A DNA stretch of 64,000 bases from Thioploca ingrica (GCA_000828835.1 AP014633.1:1364001-1428000), one strand, 5' to 3'; shown: positions 9,068 to 17,867, counted from the first letter of the stretch. The notes: generated from the sequence alone by a model not told the origin. Translations and numbers: made by a program.

Positions 9068-10164
9068 TTAGATGACCATATAGACTTTTATATGGAATTC
9101 GTAACTATATCGCCATACTACCTCTCGAGTAGTTGGTTTGAATTCAATAATTTGAGATCGACCACCCGGACCATAATGACCTTGATTGTCAAAAATTAAT
9201 AGATTGCCGTTGGGAAGAAAATCCGGATCATGTTGTCCATGCCATTCTCCTCGAATAGCCCATACGACCTTTTCCTTATTAAGATCAACTACCGCTATCG
9301 TATCTACACTTCTCATTGAAATTAAAACTTGTCCGGCTAAAAAAGGAAATTGCTCCGCTATCTCTTTATCAAGTACTTCTACAGCATTGGTGTGCCACAG
9401 ATCACCTCTATCTAAAAATGTCGGGACAAATTCAAACACATCTGCAAATTCTGAATTAAGAAATGCTTTTGATATCAGTACTTTCTTAAGTTCATCACCT
9501 TCTGGAGAAAGAACGACAATACTGTCTTCAATAAACGGTGGGTTAAAGTGAGTTCCTGGAATTTTGGTAGTCGAAATGCTTTGAATAAGAGTATAAATTT
9601 TACCATCACTCCCGACTTCAACATCGTGGTGTACACGTTCAGCATATTTCCAAATGAGGTGGGAATCCTTATCTATTTTCGCCAGACCGTATCCCCATGG
9701 CGTGTCTCCAAAACCGACATAAATCACGAGTAAGTCACCATTAGGATAAAGATGAACTTTTCTCCAACTAATTAAATCATCTCCTACTGGAAATGGGATA
9801 TGATTCCACCCCACTTGAGAAAAAGGTAAATGCCATTCATGCACAATTTGACCTTCCATGGATAATAAAAACGCTCGTTGCGCATGACCGGAAGTAAATA
9901 AAGTCAATCCATCATAAGCTTTTTCCCGGTTATATCGTAATACGCCGCTCTTAGGGTAATTATTGAGAGAATAAAAATCGGTCTCATCTCGGCTAAGCGG
10001 TGTTAATCTCTCATTCCAGGCTTTAGCTGCGTTGTAAGCATCCTTAAACAGGGGATAGGGCCAAAATTTGAATTCCATCATCGCTATTCCCAAAATAAAA
10101 CCCAAAAAAACGATAGAGAAAAGAGATGCAGTAATAAATATTCTCCAATACTTTTTTTGTTCAT
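9068..10164 (-). pseudogene. Arylsulfotransferase-family (ASST-like) gene, broken at both ends
   Basis: The readable frame (9068-10105) encodes an ASST/PQQ-propeller-like protein with GQIVHEWHLPF, HHDVEVGSDGKIYTL and HDPDFLPNGNLLIFDN, normally a periplasmic or membrane-anchored enzyme. The C-terminus ends abruptly after VVWRYSY, where homologues continue for many more residues, and the last codons run into the right end of the neighbouring IS element. At the N-terminus a membrane anchor (WRIFITASLFSIVFLG) is in frame but has no start codon; an ATG at 10164 would reach it only if the A7 run at 10152-10158 had eight As. The TTG at 10105 is therefore a poor start. I read it as a pseudogene, or possibly slip-strand variable at the 5' end. 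Confidence 0.7.
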
Positions 10165-10484
10165 TTTTAGCTTTGTTTATACTTGGTCAGTTTAGTGTAA
10201 CGAATCGTTTTCTCAACTACCGGAGTTCAAGATCATTAATAAAAAAAAGTATACCCTTTAAAATTTACTAAATATAACTTAAGTAGGGAAATAAAACTAC
10301 ATTGTCGAGTTTTTATGATCTTAACCCTATAAATATAAAATATTTTTAGCAAAAAATAGCCTCGTAGGTTGGGTAGAGGGTAGCGAAACCCAACAAAAAC
10401 CAAAATAGCATTGTTGGATAGAAACCGGGTGGGTGAGTAACAGCAGATTTGAACTCTAACTAAATCTATATAATAATAACTGTT
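10106..10484. other. AT-rich spacer upstream of the second IS607-type element
   Basis: It holds the 5' anchor-coding part of the broken arylsulfotransferase gene (to 10164) and, at 10364-10394, a short palindromic repeat (GTTGGGT...ACCCAAC) of a type that recurs at 36256-36280. The left end of the element starting at 10485 must lie in the last 100 bases. I see no further gene. Confidence 0.5.
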
Positions 10485-11123
10485 ATGGATAGATTTAGTT
10501 CAAGAGGAAAAGCTTCTCAAGTGTTGGGAGTGTCGATAACCACTCTAAGACGTTGGGAATTAAAAGGTAAACTCATCCCAGAGCGTACTGCTGCGAGGCA
10601 TCGTCGTTATGACCTAACGAAACTCAAGCCCGAATTGTTTTATGCCGGTGATGACAATAAAAGAACCGTAGCCTACGCGCGCGTTTCTAGTCATGCTCAG
10701 AAAGACGACCTCGAACGTCAAAAGCAAGTATTAGAACTATACTGCGCTAAACCAGGCTGGACGTTTGAAATTATCGCTGAGTTAGGTTCTGGGATGAATT
10801 ATCCTAAAAAAGGCTTAAAACGCCGGCTTGATGCTATTATTGATAACAAAATAAAACGGTTAGTCATTACTCATCAAGACCGTTGGTTGCGTTTTGGTGC
10901 TGAACTGGTATTGGCGATTGGTGAAGCTAAAGATGTCGAGGTACTGATACTAAACCGTGGGGAAGATACCCGTTTTGAGGAAGATTTAGCCAAAGAGGTG
11001 TTAGAAATCATCACTGTGTTTAGTGCTAGACTTTATGGGTCGAGAAGTCATAAAAATCAAAAACTAATTGAAGGTGTGAAGAAAGTAGTCACGGAAGTAA
11101 CCGCGGATGATAATTGCCCATAA
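10485..11123 (+). CDS. tnpA: IS607-family serine recombinase (TnpA) with MerR-like DNA-binding domain
   Basis: The 212-residue protein begins with a MerR-type helix-turn-helix (ASQVLGVSITTLRRWELKG, residues about 10-28). The small serine resolvase domain follows: TVAYARVSSHAQKDDLERQ carries the nucleophilic serine and the arginine-rich active site, then VITHQDRWLRFG and VFSARLYGSR. Domain order (DNA-binding first) and length are typical of IS607 transposases, which integrate by serine recombination with little target specificity. The stop overlaps the tnpB start by 17 bases. It appears intact and could mobilise this element and, in trans, related ones. Confidence 0.92.
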   Translation: MDRFSSRGKASQVLGVSITTLRRWELKGKLIPERTAARHRRYDLTKLKPELFYAGDDNKRTVAYARVSSHAQKDDLERQKQVLELYCAKPGWTFEIIAELGSGMNYPKKGLKRRLDAIIDNKIKRLVITHQDRWLRFGAELVLAIGEAKDVEVLILNRGEDTRFEEDLAKEVLEIITVFSARLYGSRSHKNQKLIEGVKKVVTEVTADDNCP

Positions 11124-12309
11124 AATTGCGCTTGACCTCAATAATAAACAGGCGACCTATTGTGCGAAAGCGGCCGGGGTTGCACGTTTTGCCTACAATT
11201 GGGCATTAGCAACTTGGAATACCCAATATCAAGCATGGCAAGCCGACAATACTAACCCCAAACCCTCAGAAACTGCGTTACGTCGTCAACTAAATGCAAT
11301 TAAACGTGAACAATTTCCCTGGATGCTAGCAGTCACTAAGAATGCCCCGCAAATGGCCATTATCAACCTAGGTAAAGCCTTCAAAAATTTCTTGGCAACA
11401 CGTGCAAAATATCCCACTTTTAAGAAGAAAGGTAGACATGACCGTTTTACGATAACCAATGACCAAATTTCCATTGAGGACTCACGCATTCGTATCCCCA
11501 TTTTAGGCTGGGTACGAATGCGCGAATCCTTAAGGTTCAACGGAAAAATACTTGCCGCCACCGTTTCACGTCGTGCAGACCGATGGTTTGTGAGTATTAG
11601 CGTAGACACCGAAGACCAAACACACTTACCAACAGCTGAAAACCAAGGCATAGTAGGTGTTGATTTAGGTGTGAAAGCCCTGGCAACCTTATCTAATGGT
11701 GAAGTATTTACGGGACCCAAACCGCTCAAACGACTCATGACACGACTGAAACGGCTGTCACGTTCATTAAGCAGAAAAGTCAAAGGCTCAAATAATCGTC
11801 ACCGAGCCAAAGGTAAACTCGCTAGACTTCATGCCCGCATTACTGCTATTCGTGCCGATAGCTTACACCAACTCACTACCAGCATTACTCGCCGTTTTCA
11901 CACGATTGGTATTGAAGACTTAAATGTTAAAGGCATGAGGCAAAACCGCAAACTCTCCCGCGCTATCAATGACATGGGATTTTTCGAGTTTCGTCGGCAA
12001 CTAGAATATAAAGCACAAATGCGAGGCGGTTTAGTAAAAATAGTTGATAGATGGTATCCCAGCAGTAAAACCTGTTCAGTTTGTGGCTCTATACAAGAAT
12101 CATTGCCTCTATCTGTGCGTGAATGACAGTGTCCCCAGTGTGGCACGCATCACGATCGTGACCAAAATGCAGCGATTAATCTCGCTAACTACGCCGTGAG
12201 TTCCACGGTGTTAGCCGGTGGAGCGGAAGGCTCTGACTCTAACCGAAAGGCTAGAGTGAAACCCGCCGCTATGAAGCCGGAAGTTAACACTAAAGCTACC
12301 TTCGGGTAG
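11107..12309 (+). pseudogene. tnpB: TnpB nuclease gene interrupted by one in-frame TGA
   Basis: Translation from ATG 11107 gives RuvC-I (GVDLGVKAL), RuvC-II (IGIEDLNVKGM) and the first zinc knuckle (CSVCG), then reaches TGA at 12124-12126. Reading on in the same frame gives the second knuckle (QCPQCGTHH), RuvC-III (DRDQNAAINLANY) and a normal tail ending at TAG 12307-12309. A Trp is common at the TGA position in this family, so a single TGG-to-TGA change explains it. The truncated product lacks the third catalytic acid and should be inactive. TGA is a genuine stop here (nusA and infB end with it), so genome-wide recoding is unlikely. Confidence 0.85.
12200..12309 (+). ncRNA. Candidate omega-RNA scaffold of the IS607-type element
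   Basis: Nested stems are visible: GTGTTA (12208-12213) with TAACAC (12285-12290); CCGG (12215-12218) with CCGG (12277-12280); CTCTAACC-GAAA-GGCTAGAG (12237-12256, one mismatch, GNRA loop); CTACC-TTCG-GGTAG (12296-12309, UUCG loop). Two stable tetraloop hairpins inside a long-range stem at the tnpB 3' end fit known TnpB guide-RNA scaffolds. The RNA itself is inferred. Confidence 0.5.
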
Positions 12310-12348
12310 ATTTGGATAGGTTTAACGGAACGGATTAGAATTCACTGA

Positions 12349-12567
12349 TACTTGCGCGAATATCAAGCTGTTGATGTTGACTAACTCAAAGAGATTCGAT
12401 TTTGTTCCCCGCAAAGTGAGTTATTGTCGCTGGCAGACACATTGGAAACCTATTTTCGGGAACATTCGCCGGCAAGTGTAAATAAGGTGGTGGCAAAAAT
12501 CGACGAACTGATCGGTATAAAAAGGAGTCAGGGGTGGGTAAGACCTTTTATGAAACGACTTGCCTAG
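12349..12567 (+). pseudogene. IS630-family transposase remnant (N-terminal helix-turn-helix region)
   Basis: The frame beginning YLREYQAVDVD, interrupted by TAA, continues LKEIRFCSPQSELLSL, then LETYFREHSPASVNK and IDELIGIKRS. This follows the consensus of the DNA-binding domain of IS630-type transposases (YFREHPPATV...IEELTGIKRS). It ends with TAG at 12565-12567 and has no catalytic domain downstream. It is a dead fragment lying between the IS607 element and the cytochrome operon. Confidence 0.6.
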
Positions 12568-12618
12568 AAAAGCGCCAAGTATTCCCTAGAAGAGGACCTT
12601 TACGGCTAGATTTAATAC

Positions 12619-12666
12619 GCACCCCCTCCCACACCAGGGCATGTACCCCTGAGGGTACGGGGGTGG
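12619..12666. other. Strong hairpin downstream of the cytochrome operon
   Basis: GTACCC (12643-12648) pairs with GGGTAC (12653-12658) around CTGA, and outer CACCCCC and GGGGGTG arms can extend it. It lies about 40 bases after the minus-strand diheme cytochrome stop. It has no clear T run on that strand, so it may be a repeat or an mRNA 3'-end structure rather than an intrinsic terminator. Confidence 0.4.
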
Positions 12667-12702
12667 TTGAATCAAAAATGCGTAAAAAGTGCGTTAGGTA
12701 AG

Positions 12703-13269
12703 TTAGTCATCATCTTTTTCTTTTCCCTCTTTTCCCTCTTTTCCCTCTTTTTCCTCCCACCGACCATAACCGGGAATACGAATGTCTTTTTCTAAATAGC
12801 TACCGCTTTGAGCTTGAGTATGACATTTATCACAATAACTGAGCGATTTAACTTCGGCATTTTTAGTGACCATTTTCTCCGGTATTTTGTTATGTTCATG
12901 CTTTAAATAGGGCATCTCCGTAATACGGAGTGGCGTTTTATTTTTAGCTAAACGACGCATCATTTTAGTCGCTAATTTATCACGTGAAGAATTCGCTGAA
13001 CGACTGACTAAGTAATCGGTCAAGATTTTTTGGGTATTGGCTTCTAATTCGGCATTTTCACCAAAATGATCTTCTAATTGAGTCATCAATTGTTGCCAAG
13101 AACGAGACGGTAATAAGCTCGGTTGATAAGCAAAATGACAACTACCACATTCTTCTTTGTATTGCTCATTCCTAACGGGCGTAACCTGTTCGTCATCATC
13201 TGCGGCGAGATAAGGCAGATAAATCAATAACGCCACAGTTATCGTGGTAAAAGTTAAAGATTTTTTCAT
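12703..13269 (-). CDS. Diheme cytochrome c (DHC family), exported
   Basis: The 188-residue protein has a signal peptide (residues 1-23), then two haem c sites, CGSCH (about residue 41) and CDKCH (about 147), with the family segment PLRITEMPYLKHEH between them. The DHC family (PF09626-like) is periplasmic and in Rhodobacter and Shewanella passes electrons to the SHP cytochrome, whose gene is immediately upstream here (14-base gap). The C-terminus is an unusual charged tail of repeated EGKEGKEGKEK units encoded by a 9-base tandem repeat that could expand or contract. A GGAG ribosome site precedes the ATG. Its haem-binding half resembles the C-terminal domain of the gene at 13712. Confidence 0.88.
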   Translation of the reverse strand: MKKSLTFTTITVALLIYLPYLAADDDEQVTPVRNEQYKEECGSCHFAYQPSLLPSRSWQQLMTQLEDHFGENAELEANTQKILTDYLVSRSANSSRDKLATKMMRRLAKNKTPLRITEMPYLKHEHNKIPEKMVTKNAEVKSLSYCDKCHTQAQSGSYLEKDIRIPGYGRWEEKEGKEGKEGKEKDDD

Positions 13270-13283
13270 CGTCTCACTCCGAT

Positions 13284-13697
13284 TTATTGTGCTTGGATAA
13301 AAGTCAGAACATTACCTTTTTCTTGAGGTGTGCACTCTCGTCCTATGGTCCATTTACAATTCCTGGTTAGCCACTTGCGAATTTTTTTAATATCGGTCAA
13401 GCTTTTGGGATTCACCGAAGTGGCTAGTGGTTCAATTGACTTACCGGTGCGAGCATGTTTGCCTTTATTGCGTAAATTATCCGTATGACAAGTAGCACAC
13501 TGACGCACTTTTCCCGATTTAGCGTCTTTGAATTCTTGCAACCAGAGGGTTTTACCGGCTTCCACACTAAACTCACTCGCACCCGCAGAACGATATTCCG
13601 CTAACAGTTTATCAACTGCTTCAGTTGCTAAAACCGAATGAGAATAAGTTAAAGGTAATAGCATCATAGCACATATCATTAGAGATTTATTTATCAT
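13284..13697 (-). CDS. SHP-type monoheme cytochrome c (DUF1924)
   Basis: The 137-residue protein has a signal peptide (to about residue 25), one haem site CATCH (about residue 68) and a C-terminal Cys pair in NCKWTIGRECT, as in SHP (sphaeroides heme protein), where the two cysteines form a disulfide next to the haem. SHP proteins are high-spin cytochromes able to bind O2 or NO and are reduced by DHC. It sits between the b561-DHC fusion and the stand-alone DHC gene on the same strand with gaps of 14 bases, so one electron-transfer chain from the membrane to SHP is likely. The physiological acceptor is not known. Confidence 0.88.
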   Translation of the reverse strand: MINKSLMICAMMLLPLTYSHSVLATEAVDKLLAEYRSAGASEFSVEAGKTLWLQEFKDAKSGKVRQCATCHTDNLRNKGKHARTGKSIEPLATSVNPKSLTDIKKIRKWLTRNCKWTIGRECTPQEKGNVLTFIQAQ

Positions 13698-13711
13698 AAC
13701 AATGTTCCTAT

Positions 13712-14869
13712 TTAATGAGGTTTCGTAGACAATTGAGAGGAATCGATATTTTTGGGTAATCGCATAGCGGCATCTTCAAACGTGCCTTGCTCAGCATCAA
13801 GATGACAAGCATTACAATGGCTTTTGGATTTAACCAAAGGTTGTTGCCATATCTGTTTGGGAATCTCTTCATGTTGTTCTTGCCAATAAGCGGTTTCGGT
13901 TATGCGCAAAGGTGCTTGGTTTAATGGCGTGGTTTGCTCAATTTGCCAAGCGGGTTCGGTTAAATGAGTTTCTGCTGCATTATCGCTAGCAAATTGGCGT
14001 AATTCTGCTAAAGTTTCAGCATCCAAATCTAAATCTTCTTCAAAATGTTGGTGTTGTTCATTCAACATTCGTTGCCAGGAACGGGCTGGTAATAAAGTGG
14101 GATGGTAAGCTAAATGACATTCGCCACAGACTTCACGCCAAGTAGTGTTGTCGGGTAATGGTGGACCAATAAAAGGGAGATAGGGATGTTCCGGCGTTTG
14201 AGTAAAATAACCGCGAAAATAACTACCACTACTGATTAATACAATGAGAATAAGACTTATAGCGAGTAAACTATGATTAGATACCGAAGTGGTATCAACC
14301 GAGGTCACTTTATTGCCGGTGATCATGGCTTTGATGAGATTTTCTTGGTGCAAGAAGCTTTCTACTAAAACACCGCTAATATGAATGCCAACCAGACCCA
14401 ACATTAACCAAGCTAAGATTTCATGGCACTCATGCCAAATATCACCCCATGCAAAACTAATTAAGCCAGCCAAAGGTCCATGCCGTTCTTCCCCGCCTAG
14501 TGTTAATAAACCCGTTAATGTAACCAGTAATCCTAGCCCTAAAAGAATAAAAATCGCCCAGCCGCCAATCGGATTGTGACCGATAAAATATTGACGTTGA
14601 GGGGTCAATAACGTGGTTAGATAATGCCAAACCGTTCGCCAGCCACAAGCAAACCGATTAAAGCAAGCATAGTAGCTGCCGAAAACCCCCCAACCGATTC
14701 TAAATAGGAATAAGCCTAGAATTAAATACCCAGCAAATACATGAATATCAAGATAACGATCATCTCCTTGGCTTAGCCAAACTAAAATAAAAGCACCTAC
14801 TAATAACCAATGGAAAATACGTGTAGGTAAATCCCAAATCCGCTTAGTTTCTTGTGTAACTGATTTCAT
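13712..14869 (-). CDS. Cytochrome b561 fused to a diheme cytochrome c domain
   Basis: Residues 1-190 form a Ni/Fe-hydrogenase-type cytochrome b561 with four membrane helices and haem-ligand histidines (RIFHWLLV, DIHVFAGY, WHECHEILAW, GLVGIHISG). A fifth helix (about 200-220) leads to a periplasmic DHC-like domain with CGECH (about residue 248) and CNACH (about 354). In most genomes the b-type cytochrome and DHC are separate genes; here they are one polypeptide, with an extra DHC gene two genes downstream. It probably takes electrons from the quinol pool and passes them to the SHP cytochrome encoded next. The ATG at 14869 lacks a strong ribosome site. It is the first gene of the operon. Confidence 0.88.
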   Translation of the reverse strand: MKSVTQETKRIWDLPTRIFHWLLVGAFILVWLSQGDDRYLDIHVFAGYLILGLFLFRIGWGVFGSYYACFNRFACGWRTVWHYLTTLLTPQRQYFIGHNPIGGWAIFILLGLGLLVTLTGLLTLGGEERHGPLAGLISFAWGDIWHECHEILAWLMLGLVGIHISGVLVESFLHQENLIKAMITGNKVTSVDTTSVSNHSLLAISLILIVLISSGSYFRGYFTQTPEHPYLPFIGPPLPDNTTWREVCGECHLAYHPTLLPARSWQRMLNEQHQHFEEDLDLDAETLAELRQFASDNAAETHLTEPAWQIEQTTPLNQAPLRITETAYWQEQHEEIPKQIWQQPLVKSKSHCNACHLDAEQGTFEDAAMRLPKNIDSSQLSTKPH

Positions 14870-15242
14870 TGCTTTATTTTCAAAGATAGATGGAGAGTGA
14901 TAATTTAATAACTTAATCTTAAGGTTTCCTTAAAAGCAACTTGGAGTTTAACAACTGAGTTGGGGTTTATATCATTGTTTGATTGTTTTGCTCTGAATAT
15001 GATGCGGTTTGAGCATGACGATTTTCGCTAAGTTATTGTCTGGATAAATACTTCATGCGATATTCTGGCTTTGCTATCTCGCTTCTATTTCCGATTTTCT
15101 TCGTGTAAAATATTTAATTTATATTCATAAGTTGCTTAGCAGAAAACGGCCAAGCAACCGTTGTTTTTTTACGCCGATTTAGCGCAGCCTTATTACTTAC
15201 CCTTCAGACTGGGTTTCTATCACTGACTATCCCACCGATGCT
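14870..15242. other. Intergenic region between divergent cytochrome operon and mgtE
   Basis: This AT-rich region must hold divergent promoters for the cytochrome operon (minus) and mgtE (plus). I find no open frame or RNA gene. AACGG (15145-15149) and CCGTT (15158-15162) followed by GTTTTTTT form a weak terminator-like hairpin about 75 bases before mgtE. It could be an attenuator or a remnant. I see no recognisable M-box. Confidence 0.35.
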
Positions 15243-16688
15243 ATGCAAGAAGAACGCACCAAACACCGTGAAAACCTTCCAGAAATCCTCTACCAAATTC
15301 GTGAAATGCTGCATCGCAAGCAGGTGGTGGAAACCTTAGTTAGCAAGCAAACCATGCCCCGTCATGACTTGGTGCAAACTTTGGTTGCACGTCAAGAATT
15401 TACTTTGTTAAAACAAAAACTTAACCGTCTGCACCCCGCTGATATTGCTTTCGTGCTAGAAAGCCTACCCTTGGAGGAACGCTACCAGGTATGGGAACTG
15501 GTGGAGCCAGAACATAATGGCGCGGTGTTGTTGGAAGTTTCTGACGTGGTACGCCAAGATTTGCTGGCAAGCATGGATCATCATGAAATACTGGAAGTTG
15601 CCGATCACTTGGAATCCGATGAGATCGCGGATTTGGTGCCCGACTTACCAGAAGATTTGGTGCCAGAATTACTCGATACACTCAATAGTCATGACCGCGC
15701 TCAGTTACAAACGGCCTTGGCTTTTCCAGAAAATACGGTGGGTGCCTTAATGGAGTTTGAATTCATCGGGGTACGAGAAGATATTGTTTTAGAAGTGGTC
15801 TTGCGTTACCTTCGCCGACTTGGGCAATTGCCACTCCAAATTAACCAATTAATGGTGACTGATCGTCAGGGTCTATTACGAGGCGTATTACCACTACGAG
15901 AACTCCTCCTCCATCCACCAGAAACACCCGTAACCGAGGTAATGAACACGGAACCAATCTTATTTTACACTGATGATGAGGCACGTGAAGCGGTGTCGGC
16001 TTTTGAGCGTTATGATCTATTGAGTGCTCCCGTCATCAATGCCCATCATCAACTGGTCGGGGTACTCAATGTGGACGCCGTAATGGACTATGCTCAGGAA
16101 ACTGCCGAGAAAGAGATATTTTACCAAGCGGGTTTGCGTGAAGAGGAAGATCTGTTTGCACCGATTTGGAAAAGTGGTACCAATCGTTGGCCTTGGTTAG
16201 CGCTTAACCTACTTACTGCGTTTATTGCTTCGCGGGTGATTGGGTTATTCGAAGAGACGATTTCACAACTGGTGGCACTCGCTACCCTTATGCCTATTGT
16301 CTCTGGCATCGGTGGTAACACGGGCACTCAAACGACTACTTTACTTGTACGCGGCCTAGCCTTAAAACAAGTTAATTCTGATAATTTTTACCACTTATTA
16401 TTCAAAGAATTAAGCATTGGTATGATCAATGGGGTGTTGTGGGGAAGTGTCATGGGAATGGTAGCTTATCTGTTATACCGAAATTCTTCATTAGGTTTAG
16501 TGATGATGAGTGCCATGTTGCTTAACTTGATGCTAGCCGCTTTGGCTGGCGTACTCATTCCCTGGACGATGTATAAGCTCGGTCGTGATCCAGCGATGGG
16601 AACGAGTGTATTACTGACGGCACTCACTGACAGTATGGGATTTTTCATTTTTTTAGGATTGGCTACCTTGTTTTTATTACCGAGTTGA
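15243..16688 (+). CDS. mgtE: Magnesium transporter MgtE
   Basis: The 481-residue protein has the MgtE order: N-terminal superhelical domain (about 45-150, RLHPADIAFVLESLP), a CBS-domain pair (about 150-275, EVMNTEPILFYTDDE and VVGV-type segments), and five C-terminal membrane helices (about 315-480) with the conserved pore region PIVSGIGGNTGTQ. It is a Mg2+-gated Mg2+ channel of the inner membrane, closed by Mg2+ bound at the N/CBS domains. Length fits the family. The ATG at 15243 is the first in frame; no clear Shine-Dalgarno is visible. It stands alone, with a repeat element downstream. Confidence 0.95.
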   Translation: MQEERTKHRENLPEILYQIREMLHRKQVVETLVSKQTMPRHDLVQTLVARQEFTLLKQKLNRLHPADIAFVLESLPLEERYQVWELVEPEHNGAVLLEVSDVVRQDLLASMDHHEILEVADHLESDEIADLVPDLPEDLVPELLDTLNSHDRAQLQTALAFPENTVGALMEFEFIGVREDIVLEVVLRYLRRLGQLPLQINQLMVTDRQGLLRGVLPLRELLLHPPETPVTEVMNTEPILFYTDDEAREAVSAFERYDLLSAPVINAHHQLVGVLNVDAVMDYAQETAEKEIFYQAGLREEEDLFAPIWKSGTNRWPWLALNLLTAFIASRVIGLFEETISQLVALATLMPIVSGIGGNTGTQTTTLLVRGLALKQVNSDNFYHLLFKELSIGMINGVLWGSVMGMVAYLLYRNSSLGLVMMSAMLLNLMLAALAGVLIPWTMYKLGRDPAMGTSVLLTALTDSMGFFIFLGLATLFLLPS

Positions 16689-16738
16689 TAAATTATTATT
16701 TTCATAACAACGTGTAAGACGGATAAATGTAGGGCCAC

Positions 16739-16860
16739 TGCCATCAATTTAAGCTACCACTCTTCTCTTTAGCAAGGGGGGGACTGGGAAGTTAACCGCT
16801 TAAAATCCCCCCTAACCCCCCTTTGTCAAAGGGGGGAATCCTTAACTTAATAGTAATGGC
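16739..16860. repeat. MITE-like element with CCAT(T/C)AA(G/T)TTAA terminal inverted repeats
   Basis: It starts TGCCATCAATTTAAG and ends CTTAACTTAATAGTAATGGC, so its termini are imperfect inverted repeats. Inside are a G run and the palindrome CCCCCCTTTGTCAAAGGGGGG. It is about 120 bp, non-coding, and fills the gap between mgtE and the acyltransferase gene. Confidence 0.65.
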
Positions 16861-16942
16861 GCCGGCGCAAGGGAACGAGTCAATCTATAAAGAGATATTG
16901 GTATGGGCAAGAATTAAGTTATTAGCTAACAGGTACTGAAAA

Positions 16943-17656
16943 ATGATATTGTTTTTACGTTCTTTGTTATTTTATGTGGGGGTGATTTTAGCGATTTTGG
17001 TTTTTGCCCCATTGTCACTAATGATATTACCTTTACCTTATCCACAACGTTACCGAGTCATGACGAAATGGGGACTATTTGTGATTTGGTGGCTTAGAAA
17101 GACTTGTAACCTGAATTATCAAGTGTATGGGCTAGAAAATTTACCGACTACAGCGGCTATCGTTTTAAGTAAACATCAATCGGCTTGGGAAACGATAGCC
17201 TTTCAACAAATTTTTCCAACTCAAGTTTGGCTATTAAAAAGAGAATTATTCTGGATTCCTCTTTTTGGTTGGGCATTAGCTACCCTAAACCCGATTGCGA
17301 TTAATCGCCGCCGAATTCATCAATCTATGCAGTATATTATTGAACAAGGCAAACAACGTTTAGCCCAAGGATTATGGATAATTATTTTTCCCGAGGGAAC
17401 TCGAGTCGCCCCGGGTCAACAACAACGCTATGGTATTGGTGGCGCTTTACTAGCGGCTCAAAGTGGTTATCCGGTGGTGCTAGTAGCACATAATTCTGGA
17501 CAATTTTGGCCATCACGTGGTTTCATCAAACGACCCGGTACAATTCAGGTCATTATTGGGCCTCGGTTAGAATCTACGGGTAAGAGTGCTAAAGAAATCA
17601 ATTTGTTAGCTGAAAATTGGATAGAAGAGACCATGCAACGGTTTGTCGACAATTAA
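16943..17656 (+). CDS. plsC: 1-acyl-sn-glycerol-3-phosphate acyltransferase (PlsC family)
   Basis: The 237-residue protein has one N-terminal membrane helix (about 5-30), the acyltransferase active-site block KHQSAWETI (about residue 77; an HX4E variant of the HX4D motif) and the glycerol-phosphate binding motif FPEGTRV (about 150). It is expected to add the second acyl chain to lysophosphatidic acid at the inner membrane. The HX4E form occurs in some proteobacterial members, so it need not mean loss of activity. Genomes often carry several paralogues, so assignment as the main PlsC is not certain. Followed by an apparently unlinked CYTH-CHAD gene. Confidence 0.88.
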   Translation: MILFLRSLLFYVGVILAILVFAPLSLMILPLPYPQRYRVMTKWGLFVIWWLRKTCNLNYQVYGLENLPTTAAIVLSKHQSAWETIAFQQIFPTQVWLLKRELFWIPLFGWALATLNPIAINRRRIHQSMQYIIEQGKQRLAQGLWIIIFPEGTRVAPGQQQRYGIGGALLAAQSGYPVVLVAHNSGQFWPSRGFIKRPGTIQVIIGPRLESTGKSAKEINLLAENWIEETMQRFVDN

Positions 17657-17867
17657 TTGAGCATCAGAAATGGGTAAAAGGATTCTTCACCAGAAAAGTT
17701 GGGTAGCTCACAAAAAATTTTTGCCACTGTCACTTTTTTCCCGCTAATTTCGCTACAATAGATGATTATTGGTAAATTAAGTTCGTTTAAGGAGACTCTT
17801 TAAATATCAATAAAGGTACTGGTAGTGCACATTATTAGAATAATTTAAGCGATTAGGAGAACCTCTT

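Larger units (their letters stand above)
10485..12309 (+). mobile_element. IS607-family insertion sequence (tnpA + interrupted tnpB)
   Basis: tnpA and tnpB overlap and are followed by a structured right-end region. The element ends somewhere between 12309 and about 12345, where IS630-like sequence begins. Terminal sequences of IS607 elements are not inverted repeats, so exact ends are not visible. The element differs in sequence from the one at 7681, so they are not recent duplicates. Confidence 0.75.

Noticed and set aside
12124..12126. TGA read as tryptophan throughout the genome
   Set aside because: nusA, infB and mgtE end in TGA at the expected family length.
14870..15242. Mg2+ riboswitch before mgtE
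   Set aside because: No M-box-like conserved segments were found; only a weak terminator-like hairpin is visible.
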